Of a stretch of DNA of 64,000 nucleotides, positions 53,635 to 64,000 are shown piece by piece (position 1 is the first letter of the stretch; every line of letters starts with the position of its first letter). Location of the stretch: positions 1-64,000 of the forward strand of contig NKYR01000017.1 in NCBI GenBank assembly GCA_003184365.1, given 5' to 3'. The stretch comes from Evernia prunastri. Its lineage: Eukaryota > Ascomycota > Lecanoromycetes > Lecanorales > Parmeliaceae. The position numbers and the translations under genes are program-made. The notes below the pieces were generated by a model, which saw only the letters and a program-made list of their open reading frames with translations, had not been told where the DNA came from and ran no database searches.

Positions 53635-54952
53635 ATGCGATTACAGCCATTTTCTCGAACATCCACGTATTTTCTTGGAAAGCCACGTCGAGTACGTCTC
53701 TATACTAGTCAAGCTACTTTCGAGCCATTGCGTATCCTTTTCTGTGGATCGGATGATTTCAGTATAACCTCTCTCCGAGCCTTACATAAGGAATACAAGC
53801 GAGACAAAGCATTGATCGAATCAATCGACGTTGTATGTCGACCGGACAAGCCCGTGGGAAGAGGCTTGAAACATTCACGGCAAGGTTAATTTTACCCATG
53901 CTCCATTCCCCATGTCTATTCTTGACTAAGGACAGTGCCCATATCCCTGGTTGCCAACGAATTGGCCTTGCCTTTACACAAGATTGACACATTCACCAAA
54001 TGGAAGGTCTGTCTTTTACAATTTGACCTTAAGATTTCCAGTGTTGAGACGGATCTAGCCACCAACACCTAATGGCTTGCCAATAAATTTGCTCGTTGCC
54101 GTCTCATTTGGTCTTTTGGTACCTGCACGAATCCTTGAAAGTTGCAGATATGGAGGGTTCAATGTCCACCCTTCCATGTTACCTGAGTACGAGACCAGAG
54201 CACACATCCACTCCTTCCCCTAATAGACTGATGCATGTAGCTTCCACGGTCCTGCTCCAATCCATCATACTCTTCTATCTGGATGCCGAAGATCGGGAGT
54301 GACTGTGCAGACGCTACATCCTGAGCGTTTCGATCAGGGTACTATCGTCGCACAGACGCCCTATCCAGGATTCAAGCATGGATGTAGTACCGTGCCGGAA
54401 TTGCTGGCTCTGACGTCCGCCAAGGGGGCGGAAATGCTTGTGCAAGCCATCAACAGTCGTCTCTACTTGCAATCAGCGAGAAGTCCAAGTATCATCCCAG
54501 ATGATCGGATTACACGCGCAGCACGCGCAGCACCAAAGATAACCTCGCAAGACAGATTCATAGATTGGCATACATGGACCGCGGAAATAATCATTCGAAG
54601 ACATCTCGCCGTTGGCCCTCTGTGGAATTTCGCCAAGCATGCACAAAAAGTACGGAGGCTAATCTGGACCACGGGTTTTACGATACTAGAAGACGTCGCT
54701 ATTAGTCCAGAGCTTTCCGTTGGGCAGCTGGTGATAATCGGCAATGAAGGGGGGGTGGACGGACAAGTCGCTTATGTGCGGACTTGTGATGATCGAGTCC
54801 TTCAGGTCGATAGCATGAAGATTGAGGGCGGCGTAGAAAGCACACCCTTGAGAGCTGCCAAAAAGGCTGACATGATCGACCTTGGCACATGTCGTCAGAA
54901 TGAGTCGATGACGCGGATTTTGCTTTCTGCGGACTCGCGTGACGGTCACTAG
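53635..54952 (+). CDS. FMT1: Mitochondrial methionyl-tRNA formyltransferase
   Basis: Exons 53635-53884, 53936-54006, 54059-54186 and 54241-54952 join in phase to 386 residues. A basic, Ser/Arg-rich start fits a mitochondrial presequence. The formyltransferase domain follows: PLRILFCGSDDFSITSLRAL, DVVCRPDKPVGRG, VPISLVANELALPL, LLVAVSFGLLVP, and the catalytic stretch FNVHPSMLPDFHGPAPIHH with its Asn and His. The Asp of the triad appears in the region after SGVTVQTLHPERFDQGTIVA. A C-terminal domain (DRFIDWHTWTAEIIIRRHLA to the end) matches the tRNA-binding part. It formylates initiator Met-tRNA for mitochondrial translation using 10-formyl-THF. Confidence 0.93.
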
Positions 54953-55163
54953 ATCGTAGTATAAAACAAGAATAGGAAGGAACGCATGAACTGAAAAGCG
55001 GCTGGTGGCGAATTTTGATAGTTGGGGGAATCTGCAGGGTCCAATTGCGGGGATTACTACTCATGTGGGGCTCTACGGAGTTGGACATCGACTTCATTAT
55101 AAGTTTGATTGAAAGGAAGAAAGAAACTCTCTGTCAGAATTACGAGAGATCCGATTCGAAGCA

Positions 55164-56481
55164 ATGCCTTATAATCTAAAGGGCAAGAACGTATTGATTA
55201 CGGGAGCATCGAGGTAAACATGTCAAGTTATTCAGTGACACGTGGGGGCATGAGATTGACGTAAACCAACCAAATTTTATAGGGGGTTAGGCGCTCTCAT
55301 AGCGGAGAAGTTCGCTGCGGAAGGCTGTAATCTGGCCATAAATTACAATGCAAGTCAAGACAGGGCGGAACAGGTGGCCGAAGGTATCGAGAGAGCGTAC
55401 AAGATCAAGCCCGTCCTCATTCAAGGGGTTTGAAGTCCATTCCACTCCCTCAGCATTATATATCCTGTCGAACAGCGGTCTGATAACTTGCTCAGGATGT
55501 GGGCAAGCTTGCAGATTGTGAGAGAATCGTGCAAGAGGCTATAAATGGATTGGGAGGTCTGGACGTGATTATCTCAAACGCCGTAGGTCTTCCTCTACCT
55601 TTTTGTACCCTTCTGTAAATGCTATTGCCTCGTCTGATATTCAAAGGGCTGGACAAAATTTACAAAGTTCGGAGACCTCGATGCTCTCAATGAGGCCGAA
55701 TGGGACAAGGTATCGAAATAGAATTCTTCTTGCGCAATGCCGTTAACTCAGATTTCAGTGCTGGGCGGTCAATTGCAAAGCAAACCTGCACATCCTTCGA
55801 AAATCTTTGCCAACTCTGAACGCCAATCCAGACGGTGGAGTCTTCTTGCTGACTTCGTCAGTTGCCGGCGTCGCGGCCACTGGTAGCACCATGGTAAGCT
55901 ACCTTTTCTGACCCGTTGATAATCATATTCTTCTCGTCATACTTTGGGAGCCGAAGACCTTTACCTGCTTTGAGACATGATCCCTGAGTTTGAAACTACC
56001 TTTAAGGAGAACTACTGACTCCGGAGTGCTTCAGGCGTATTCCGTCACCAAAGCCGCAGGTTTGGACTCCATCAATCGTAATGCGGGCAGGGTATCACTG
56101 ACGTACCTTCAAGGACTCCAGCTAGTGAAATGTTTGGCTTCGACTCAAGGCCCGAAGATCCGGATAAATGCAATTCTTCCCGGACTGCTCTTGACAGAAT
56201 GGGTAAGACTCCACACAATATCGTATGTTTTCTTAGGACTAACCGGTCTAGGGCGGCGAGTTCACACCGGAAAGGCTTCGAGAGCTTAAAGACAAAGCCT
56301 ACCTGAAGAAAGAGGTCTGTTTGGTAACACTCAACGCGAGGCATCAAGCAAGCTGATCCTTGAGCAGACTGGCCTCGACGACTGTGCAGACGCATTCGTT
56401 GCTACAGCGAAGAACAGCTCCATGACTGGCCAGAACATTCAGATAGATTCTGGTCTTATGATGCTAGGAAAATCGGGCTAG
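55164..56481 (+). CDS. Short-chain dehydrogenase/reductase
   Basis: Nine exons (55164-55213, 55283-55427, 55496-55582, 55647-55709, 55759-55893, 56035-56059, 56114-56202, 56252-56314, 56368-56481) join in phase to 256 residues, the classical SDR size. Motifs: VLITGASRGLGALIAEKFA (TGxxxGxG cofactor site), DVGKLADC, DVIISNAGWTKF (the NAG motif completed by splicing), the catalytic Ser in LLTSSVAG, and AYSVTKAAG (YxxxK). The end MTGQNIQIDSGL is typical. NAD(P)-dependent oxidoreductase; the substrate is unknown. Exon 6 is only 25 bp, and nine exons in 1.3 kb is intron-dense compared with neighbours. Confidence 0.9.
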
Positions 56482-56887
56482 GTTTCATGTGAAAAGACTC
56501 GCTTCAACGGCAGCGTATGTCGACTCCTGTCTTAGCTTCGAGGACAGAGGTGCTTCAATGAAAACGGCACCCTTAGCTATGGCATAAGATGATTTTAGCT
56601 TTAGATGACAGGTCAATCCTATTTTCAGCTGTCCTAACAAAAATGGTGTCTGGACTTTCATGTCGATTGTCCTCATAATTCTCTATTGTCTTTTGTTATA
56701 AGAAGCGTTGACAAAGACAAAGATTATGTTGAACCAATGGTCTTTGTACAACCCACGTTCTATGTTATGTCCTCGAATGCTTTAAGTCTCTTCCTCAAAT
56801 AATTTTCACAGTACCCATTTTCCTTTTCTACCAAATTCAATCTGAACAGAAGCCAATCACATCGACCCGGAACAGGAAAGAATAGTC
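56482..56887. other. Intergenic
   Basis: About 400 bp between the SDR stop and the next start; contains the presumed promoter of the unknown gene at 56888. Nothing else seen. Confidence 0.4.
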
Positions 56888-57613
56888 ATGGCAACTACCT
56901 CGACTACTACTCCAACATCCAGCTGTCCCTCTAGCAACGCAACCTCACCATCTACACCTCAGTCCACCGCTTCCCCATTTATCAATGCAACCAAGCCGTC
57001 TGAAGCCTGTACCTCCCCTTTCTGTCCGATCGGGTATCCTCATGGCTGTGGCCTCTATCTCCACAGCGACCGCATTGCTTTAAGCTCTAAATCGAAGCGC
57101 ATCTTTGCACCCAATGTTCCACCTCCAGACGTCTTAGCAGCATATGAACGATACATCAGAAACGATGGTACGAAGATTGACGTGGAAATTTGGGTGACGT
57201 TCCACGAGCTCCATGTCGAACCTCTGCTTGAGAATAGAGATGCCGTGTGGGTGGCCCCAATGCCTATGGCATTGCGTGAAAAGGGTTCAAAGGATGGCGA
57301 GCCGGAAAATATAGGGGGTATCGAGGCCAACGACACGACTGATGGCTGTAGGCATCCCTTCGGACTTCTCAACCCGCCAGACCCAGTGTGGGAGGCCCAT
57401 AGAAAGCTCGTACTGGGTGAAGGGAGCTTGGACGATCAAAAGCTTGTGGATGAATTTGCAGAAAAGAATGCTTTCTACGCAAGTGGACTTGGAGAGCAAA
57501 AGAGTCTGTCCCCTGGTCTTAAGGTAAGACGCCCGCGATATTCGCCAAGCTTGGCCAGACAGCGCAGGCTTAAAAAGGAACTAGAGTCAAAACAGAGCAA
57601 GTATCAGACATAA
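56888..57613 (+). CDS. Hypothetical protein
   Basis: A single-exon frame of 241 residues with a leader context (CAGGAAAGAATAGTC) before the ATG. The first 45 residues are almost only Ser/Thr/Pro. A structured-looking part follows: CTSPFCPIGYPHGCGLYLHS, then KRIFAPNVPPPDVLAAYERY and KIDVEIWVTFHELHVEPLLE. The C-terminus is basic (SPSLARQRRLKKELESKQSK). Three cysteines lie close together near residues 47-60. No signal peptide or membrane segment. I do not recognise the family. Composition and codon choice look like the neighbours, so it is probably a real gene. Confidence 0.6.
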   Translation: MATTSTTTPTSSCPSSNATSPSTPQSTASPFINATKPSEACTSPFCPIGYPHGCGLYLHSDRIALSSKSKRIFAPNVPPPDVLAAYERYIRNDGTKIDVEIWVTFHELHVEPLLENRDAVWVAPMPMALREKGSKDGEPENIGGIEANDTTDGCRHPFGLLNPPDPVWEAHRKLVLGEGSLDDQKLVDEFAEKNAFYASGLGEQKSLSPGLKVRRPRYSPSLARQRRLKKELESKQSKYQT

Positions 57614-58515
57614 AGCATCAGATGAAGAAGCAGTGGAAGTTCGGTAAGCTACCGCACTGACGGTATCCCACATTGGAGACAGTTACTCTAGGGACCAGTT
57701 CAGGGTATCAGTTATATATTTATGTTGCCTTTCCTAGCTCATCATTAGATTCTATGATTAGAGTAAAGCCTGAATTTGAGCAAGGTACCAATTGCATGGA
57801 GGCCCAGATTTTGCATGTCTTGTAACAGGGGGCCAGCGCCCTCTTTGTGGTTTATCTGCACGTCAAACAAGAAACCTGCTTCATCGAAATGTATTTAATC
57901 ACTCAGCTACCTTTGAAAGATATCCAAGAGTCTTATGTATGAAACCAGATTTACTCGTAGAGACGATTACAATCCAACTAACCCTTACCGGGTTTAGTGT
58001 ATAAATTGGCCCGCTCACTTGACATGACTGCTTCACACAGCACTTCTACACCCTCACCCTCACCACCATAACAGCGGCAGCTTGCGGAGCCGCATCTTCT
58101 TGACTCCTCTAGCAATTGCTCCCTTATAGTCTTCTCACTCTCAATGCTCTATCTACCACTCTTGATCTGACAGTAACAACTCGGGGTCAGGCTGGGCTTA
58201 GCAAGCTAACTTCTCTCCTTTCCAACATCAACCACCGACCACGTTCAAAACCACTGGGAAGCGGTTCATACGATTGCTCAGTTATTAATGGAATAGTCAA
58301 CAGCCTCGGTAGATCCGGATTGACCAAGGCCGAGGTGGGAATTGGGGGCGCGGAACGCGAGGGGATTATTATCGACCGAACAATAGCGGAAGGAACGAGT
58401 CAGCTACCTAATCACACCCAGACTTGGTATGCTCATTTCTTGCGACACTTTCACATCATACTACAAAGCACAAAATAACACTATCAATTTGACCATGTAA
58501 TATGTCCTTGCTAAT
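57614..58515. other. Intergenic, promoter and leader of casein kinase 1
   Basis: About 900 bp. It includes a 120-residue frame (58116-58478) with no domain. The CT-rich sequence from about 58050 on looks like the long leader of the casein kinase gene. An ATG at 58502, out of frame with the CDS start at 58516, would be an upstream ORF if transcribed. Confidence 0.4.
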
Positions 58516-60270
58516 ATGCCCATTACTCCTGAACAGCGACCGGCCGAATACATCCCAGCGCAAAGCCGTGAGGCCGACAAACTTTACTCAGGTGAAAACA
58601 ACGAGTTGGAAGCTGCGATTAACAAGTACGACGAGACTCCGCAGGAGAGAGAGCTACGACTCGCCCGCGACCATTTTCAACACTACGCGATGGCATCCTC
58701 GTCCTCGAATGTGGTGGGCGTCCATTACCGGGTTGGCAAGAAGATTGGAGAGGGTTCATTTGGTGTCATATTTGAGGGCACAAATCTACTGAACAACCAA
58801 CAAGTTGCAATCAAATTTGTGCGTGTCTTGCATGATGATATTCCCTATAAATATTGACTATGGCCAGGAACCAAGGAAAAGCGATGCGCCACAATTGCGC
58901 GATGAATACCGAACGTACAAGATTCTGGTGGGCTGCCGTGAGTTTCCGCCGGCACTCTGGGGCTGCGAGCTGCTAACATTATTAAGCTGGCATACCTAAT
59001 GTCTACTACTTTGGCCAAGAAGGCCTTCACAACATACTCGTTATCGATCTCCTAGGACCTTCTCTGGAAGATTTATTCGACCACTGCAATCGACGATTTT
59101 CGGCGAAGACAGTCGTCATGGTGGCGAAGCAGATGGTATAGCCCTTGCGAGTGACTCCACTCAGTGTTGGAAATCTGATACTCACCCTTCCATAGTTATC
59201 GAGAGTTCAGACCATCCACGAGAAGAATTTGATCTACCGAGACATTAAGCCCGACAACTTCCTGATCGGCAGACCTGGCTCCAAATCAGCAAACGTCATT
59301 CACGTTGTTGACTTTGGCATGGCGAAGCAATACCGGGATCCCAAAACGAAACAACATATACCATACCGAGAGCGGAAATCCTTGTCCGGTACTGCGCGAT
59401 ATATGAGTATAAATACACATTTGGGACGGGAGCAATCGCGAAGAGACGATCTGGAAGCACTCGGACACGTCTTTATGTACTTTCTTCGAGGGGGTCTACC
59501 ATGGCAGGGTCTGAAAGCAGCAACGAACAAGCAGAAGTATGAGAAGATTGGAGAGAAGAAACAGACAACCGCTATCAAGGATCTGTGCGAAGGCTATTCT
59601 GGTAAGCTTCCGTGTTTTATCGAGAAGGGATGATATTAAACTGAATGCAGTGGCAGAGGAGTTCAGCAAATACCTTAGCTACGTCAGGAACCTGGGATTT
59701 GAGGATACCCCCGACTACGACTATTTACGCGAGCTGTTCACTCAAGCGCTCAAGAACACCGGCGAAGTCGAAGATGGAGAGTATGATTGGATGAAGCTCA
59801 ACAATGGCAAAGGATGGGAGGCCATGAAGCACCACCCCTCTCAGCACCTCCATGCAGCAAATGCAGTACCAAACTCGTCCGCCCGGGCGCTCGGTGGCGG
59901 AGCTGATACCCCACGGGGACCTGGGACACCAGGTGTTACCGCCCTCCGTTTAAACGCCGCGCAGCCCCTGCCCCCATCTCCCGCGAAACCGGGAGTGGGC
60001 AAAACGCGCGAACGGCCAGGCGCCTCTGGCGCAGCGCTACCAAAGCGTCAAAGCGGAGCGGCGGGGGGCCTCACAGATATCGTCACAACGACTGCATCGA
60101 CTCAGGCACAGTTTCAGAACTCAACGGCGAACCTCCCCAATCGAATGAGTCAGGCTAATCCCGGTCTGAATCAGTCGTCAGCCGCTCAACAGGGATCGAG
60201 ACAGCAGAACACCGAGACGCAGCCTTCAACCCTTCAGAAGATCATGAAAGTTCTATGCTGCAGCAGGTAG
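58516..60270 (+). CDS. Casein kinase 1, membrane-anchored Yck type
   Basis: Exons 58516-58818, 58868-58937, 58987-59135, 59196-59601 and 59651-60270 join in phase to 515 residues. The kinase domain begins near residue 72: [20 protein letters not shown] (Gly loop), NQQVAIKF (catalytic Lys), [41 protein letters not shown] (catalytic loop), [10 protein letters not shown] (DFG), and [16 protein letters not shown] with the CK1-type SIN variant of the APE motif. The C-terminal tail is Pro/Gln/Ser-rich and ends [10 protein letters not shown], the di-cysteine palmitoylation signal of Yck1/Yck2-type kinases, which anchors them to the plasma membrane. Roles in the family: nutrient sensing, polarity, endocytosis. 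All catalytic residues are present. Confidence 0.96.
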
Positions 60271-62501
60271 CCAGATGCCGAGCCAGTCTTGGTATGGTAC
60301 ATTTTCCTCTCCACCCAGCAATTTCCGATGTTAGAGCGCCGTGCTGATGCTACAATAGACTAAAGTGCCTCCAATTACAATCTACCGCACGCCTGCGTTA
60401 CCACACCCATCGACCGGACATCTACCCATTGGGAGTCGGTGCTGCCTTTGGCTCTATAATACGCACAAGGGTACTGGCGTTTACTGTGCGAAGAGGATAC
60501 TGGCGGGCGTTTTTGGTTCCATACATGAAGGCTGTCTCAAGATGGCCTCTAGACTCTCGCTTTTGACTCTTGCTTCGCTCTCAAACCTTGTTCAAAAGTC
60601 ACACTGCCTCACTTTTCACCGCCTTAATTTACACCAGGTTCCAGACCCCTTTCACACAGCCAAGCCACAAGCACCACTCAAAGATGTTGGTTGCGAGTTG
60701 AACGAGTCATGACGGGACCTGACTTTTCCCTTTCAGCGTGGGAGTCTTCAAAGGATGGTGACGGCAGATAAGAAGAAAGACAGTAATTTCATAATTGGAG
60801 GAAATCGAAGTTACAATTATCTGTACATCCGGTGCTGTTGTGAGATGCCCTGATCACCGTTGATGAACGCTCAAAAGGGATGAGAACGCTTACAGGTAGC
60901 GGTGTAAAAGACAGAGGAGGAGCCTTTCCCAATATCACTTCCGGGTTGATTAGGCGAAGAGAGGTGAGGGAACACACTGGGGTGTTTATCATCTCTCCAT
61001 TGCACCTGATGCCTGCTCCATTTCACAACCTCTGTCGTCACTACATCGGTGTCCTCCCTATCGTAAATCCCATGCCCCTGTTACTGATATTTTCTGGCCC
61101 TTGAATAACCCGCCCACTGCCTGCTGCTCTACCTGAAAGGTCGCCCCGAATATTTAATTATAAGTTACGCCTGGCCCGGGTTCATTCCTTGTGTCATTCG
61201 CTCTCCTCTGTTGCGTATATGCCTCGGAGTCTCTTTATTCGATTTGCGACCTGCTATGATCCCTCGCCTTCTTTCCGAGCGGGGAGTATTCCGGCATGCG
61301 TATTGGTGGAACGGGATACTCGACGGCGTACTTCGCGGAGAGTTCGGGGGTCAGCATCGGGGTCTCGAGACTGAGACCGAAGTCCTTGCCCCCAACTCAT
61401 AGCTTATGGATCATAACGTGGTGCCGACTTGGGGAAATTTGTTCCTCCGCGACGTACGTACAATGGGAAGAAGGTGCTAGCCACAGCGGACTCGAAGATC
61501 CCTTGTGTCGGATTCGGCAAGTCCGCAGTCGTAGAGCGTGTGACCTTCTGGTTGGCGAGGAACGACGGCGCTTTTGTTGCCTTGCAACACGGCGCAGGGA
61601 GGCGGAAAAGGTGCTGTGGGAGGAAAACCCGTGCGATGGTTGTGACGTTGAAGCCTTTGTTGTTGGCAAGCGTGGGGGATGAAGGGATCGTGGTGGCCGT
61701 CGGCTCCGAAGACGGCGACATCCTAGTATGAGGCAGGAAGCCTTGTGCTTGTTGGGGCAACAGGGTTCGTCGGGCTTTCTGATGTTTCTCGGTGTTCCGT
61801 GTTTCTGTGGATGGTGTATTCCGACGCATGTTGTATGCTTCTCACTCGCAGCACTTCGTTCTTCCCTTTCGGTATATGCTTATGTCCAGACGCGAGAAAA
61901 GGTAGCTTTTGGACAACGAAGACCAAATACATAAAGTCCGCAGATGGTCAGTCGCTCGAGCCAGGGATGGAATTCATTGTTGGACGTACGGTCTGCAACG
62001 AGAGATTGAGGCCGCCGGTAACGAGCGGGAGATGCATGCCAGTGAGTCCGCATGTAATTGTGGTATACGCACGATCAAGAAGAAAGTCCATCGAAGCGCT
62101 GTGCAACTAGACAATGTCGATTCATTCCAGTTACAAACTTACGGAGTACGCTTCGATTAGTCGGAGATGGGCAATAAAAAGCATGTAATCACTGCTGGGT
62201 TGGCCAAGCAGCCGGACGGGCCCGCGTTTGATATAAAATCCAGCAGGCTAGCTTGACCAATAATTCAGGAAAGGATGAGGCAAGGCACGGCAAATGAACG
62301 AATGAGAAAGGAGAATATCAGTAAGAATGTGAATCAGTCGGGCTGATGAGGCCCCGTAGTGGTACACTTCTATACGCTCTCTAAGCGTACACAAACACCG
62401 TCAAATGCCGGTGTGCTATGCAAGCGCCTGCAGTGAACAGGGCTTCCTCAAAATGCTCGTCAACGCCCGTGGATGTATGCTACTGTGGATATCCCCACTC
62501 A
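60271..62501. other. Long intergenic region between CK1 and NUP133
   Basis: About 2.2 kb with no gene I can support. Frames at 60365-60712, 61296-61682 (128 residues, Cys/Arg-rich), 61404-61829 (minus) and 61745-62110 are open, but none has a known domain and they overlap one another. The stretch around 61200-62150 has relatively high GC for intergenic DNA and could hold a lineage-specific multi-exon gene. Confidence 0.4.
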
Positions 62502-64000
62502 TCACGTGCCCATGACCACATCTCCCTGGTCATCAATGGCTGTATCATCCTCTTCGTCACCCTCCTTTGGGTAGGCTTCTCGATCCTTTTCAGTCATCCT
62601 AGCAGTGAACTCCTCCTGCGCCTTTCGATCTCTAAGCTGCTCTTCACCCAGGGAGTCTGCCTCGTGTCTCGCCGAAGTCTTCGCGGCGTCAACGACACCT
62701 CCCCATCTTTCGTCTAGCCGACCCTCCTCCATGTACTTCTCCAGCAGCTCGTCCTCCTTCTCTAAGTCTTGCGCTAATACTGCTAGCGCGTTTTCAGGAA
62801 CGTTGGCAAAGTGCGAGGATACACGAAGTGCGTCAATGCTTGTGCCAGCTTCGAGAACTTTTGCGGGAGAAAGAGGTACGCATTCGTCCCAGAAGCCGGT
62901 CCTGAACCCTTCCCTCAAAGTCTTGAATAGGGTTGTAGCGCCAGTTTCTGCACCGGCCTGGGTATCGTCTTTATTCTCAGTACGGTTGATAGCCTTCCAG
63001 TCATCCTGGATCATGCATCGCCTCCAGACGAACTTCTCTAGCAGCTCTTTGACTCCACGGTCGCTCAGTTCTGAAGAGGCTAATTTCAAGACCTTGAAGG
63101 CGTAGAAGAACCGGGAAGCCATGAAACCTTCATTGTCCGGAGAAGCGCCGTCACCGCCGAGGAGGGTAAGAGTTTCGATCAGATCTTCTGGAGGTAAAGC
63201 TTCGAGAGCTAGCATGCTGCGGAAGTGTCTCTCCAGGCTATGCCGTAGTGTAGACTTGCTCTGTACTTTGTAGCCGTACTTTTGCAGAGCCAAGTCTACC
63301 TCGGCGTCGGCATCGAGGGCGTTGCGAATTGTTGGCTTCACATAATTGTACAATCTTTCCTGTATGGCGAGAACGGCTAGGTCTCGGTCGATCTTTCGGG
63401 TGACATCGTTCGCGCTCTTATTTTTGATCTGCCCTTTCCCAGTCGCAGCTAAGAGACTTAGTTTGCTCATACTCAGTGAGACCTTGCGGCTCCAAAGGTT
63501 TGTCTCCTGTTTCTGCGCTAGCATCAAATCTTCTGCGGCCGCTGCATAGCTTTGCTCGGACGTGACTTCATGAATCCAGCCTAGCTTTGCGTAATGGGGT
63601 TGATGTCGAAGAAACTGTGTCAGATAATTTTTGAAATTGACGTTGCCGTTAAGTATCCCGACCGCTTTGCCGCCGTCGAGGTGCTTTTTGAAGAAAGCAT
63701 TTGACCACTTTGTACCAAATGTGACAAAGTATGAGTATATGCGCTCCTCGAGCAGCCGCATTGTTTCGTCGGAATCTGCGGAAAGCATTTCTCCTTCAAT
63801 AATATCGACTAACGCGTCCATGTCGCGATATTTCTCTGCTAGGTGGATCGCCTTTTCTGGCTGACCAACGTCTGGTAGACTTTTGAACAATGCTCTTCTT
63901 ACTGCGAAATGGGCTTGCTTGAGCTTTTGTCCAGCGGCTCTACTATCGGGATCAGGTCGAGATTGCAGCCAACGGAACCTCTCAATGTACGTTTGGCAGC
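62502..64000 (-). CDS. NUP133: Nucleoporin Nup133, C-terminal part (cut by window edge)
   Basis: The frame is open from the right edge to the stop at 62502, about 499 residues, so the 5' part lies outside the window. The sequence is all helical and matches the C-terminal alpha-solenoid of Nup133-type nucleoporins: AIHLAEKYRDMDALVDIIEG, ERIYSYFVTFGTKWSNAFF, LGWIHEVTSEQSYAAAAEDL, ETNLWSRKVSLSMSKLSLLA, and FVWRRCMIQDDWKAINRTE near the end. The C-terminal tail is acidic. This part binds Nup84/Nup107 in the Y-complex scaffold of the nuclear pore. No intron or frame break is visible in this portion. Confidence 0.9.
   Translation of the reverse strand, partial: CQTYIERFRWLQSRPDPDSRAAGQKLKQAHFAVRRALFKSLPDVGQPEKAIHLAEKYRDMDALVDIIEGEMLSADSDETMRLLEERIYSYFVTFGTKWSNAFFKKHLDGGKAVGILNGNVNFKNYLTQFLRHQPHYAKLGWIHEVTSEQSYAAAAEDLMLAQKQETNLWSRKVSLSMSKLSLLAATGKGQIKNKSANDVTRKIDRDLAVLAIQERLYNYVKPTIRNALDADAEVDLALQKYGYKVQSKSTLRHSLERHFRSMLALEALPPEDLIETLTLLGGDGASPDNEGFMASRFFYAFKVLKLASSELSDRGVKELLEKFVWRRCMIQDDWKAINRTENKDDTQAGAETGATTLFKTLREGFRTGFWDECVPLSPAKVLEAGTSIDALRVSSHFANVPENALAVLAQDLEKEDELLEKYMEEGRLDERWGGVVDAAKTSARHEADSLGEEQLRDRKAQEEFTARMTEKDREAYPKEGDEEDDTAIDDQGDVVMGT

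Noticed and set aside
58116..58478. 120-residue frame before casein kinase 1
   Set aside because: It lies in the CT-rich leader/promoter, with no domain and no homology I recognise.

Overview
The window is nuclear DNA of a filamentous ascomycete (Pezizomycotina). The evidence is many short (44-60 bp) GT-AG introns, a fungal NLR, a fungal rhodopsin-domain membrane protein, compact housekeeping genes, and an AT-rich block that looks degraded by repeat-induced point mutation (RIP). The class cannot be fixed from sequence alone. Single N characters at 111, 613, 759 and 34522 mark assembly joins, all inside or next to repeats. No tRNA, rRNA or CRISPR array was recognised.

Layout. 1-1080 holds fragments of a Ty3/gypsy integrase, repeated by assembly. 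1.6-14.1 kb is accessory: an NLR with an alpha/beta-hydrolase head, NB-ARC and TPRs (1629-5143); a rhodopsin-domain membrane protein; an APC-family permease; a short element with iterated GGGGTATGAAT motifs (12846-13192); and a broken ankyrin gene. 14.6-31.9 kb carries three large chromosome and membrane genes: an Ame1/CENP-U-like inner-kinetochore protein, the PI3P 5-kinase Fab1, and a very large TPP1/Tpz1-like shelterin protein. 32.2-36.1 kb is a repeat island: a MITE pair in inverted orientation, solo LTRs of at least two families, and very AT-rich DNA with two decayed repeat copies. 36.6-64 kb returns to ordinary gene-dense DNA: PPR protein, Kish, TAF13, two convergent BTB genes, a conserved fungal protein, RPS23, Pct1, a Ptc2-type PP2C phosphatase, an Hv1-type proton channel, mitochondrial Met-tRNA formyltransferase, a short-chain dehydrogenase, an unknown protein, a Yck-type casein kinase 1, and the C-terminal part of Nup133 running off the right edge.

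The genes do not form one pathway. Several pairs are divergent with short shared promoters (Fab1/TPP1-like, Kish/TAF13, unknown/RPS23, Hv1/Fmt1). Spliced models were built by hand. Where exon coordinates are given, phases add up to an open frame, but no transcript evidence was available. The items most worth a second look are the giant TPP1-like protein with unnamed conserved blocks, the NLR with a probable GC-AG intron, the iterated-motif element, and the nested young repeats inside old AT-rich DNA.
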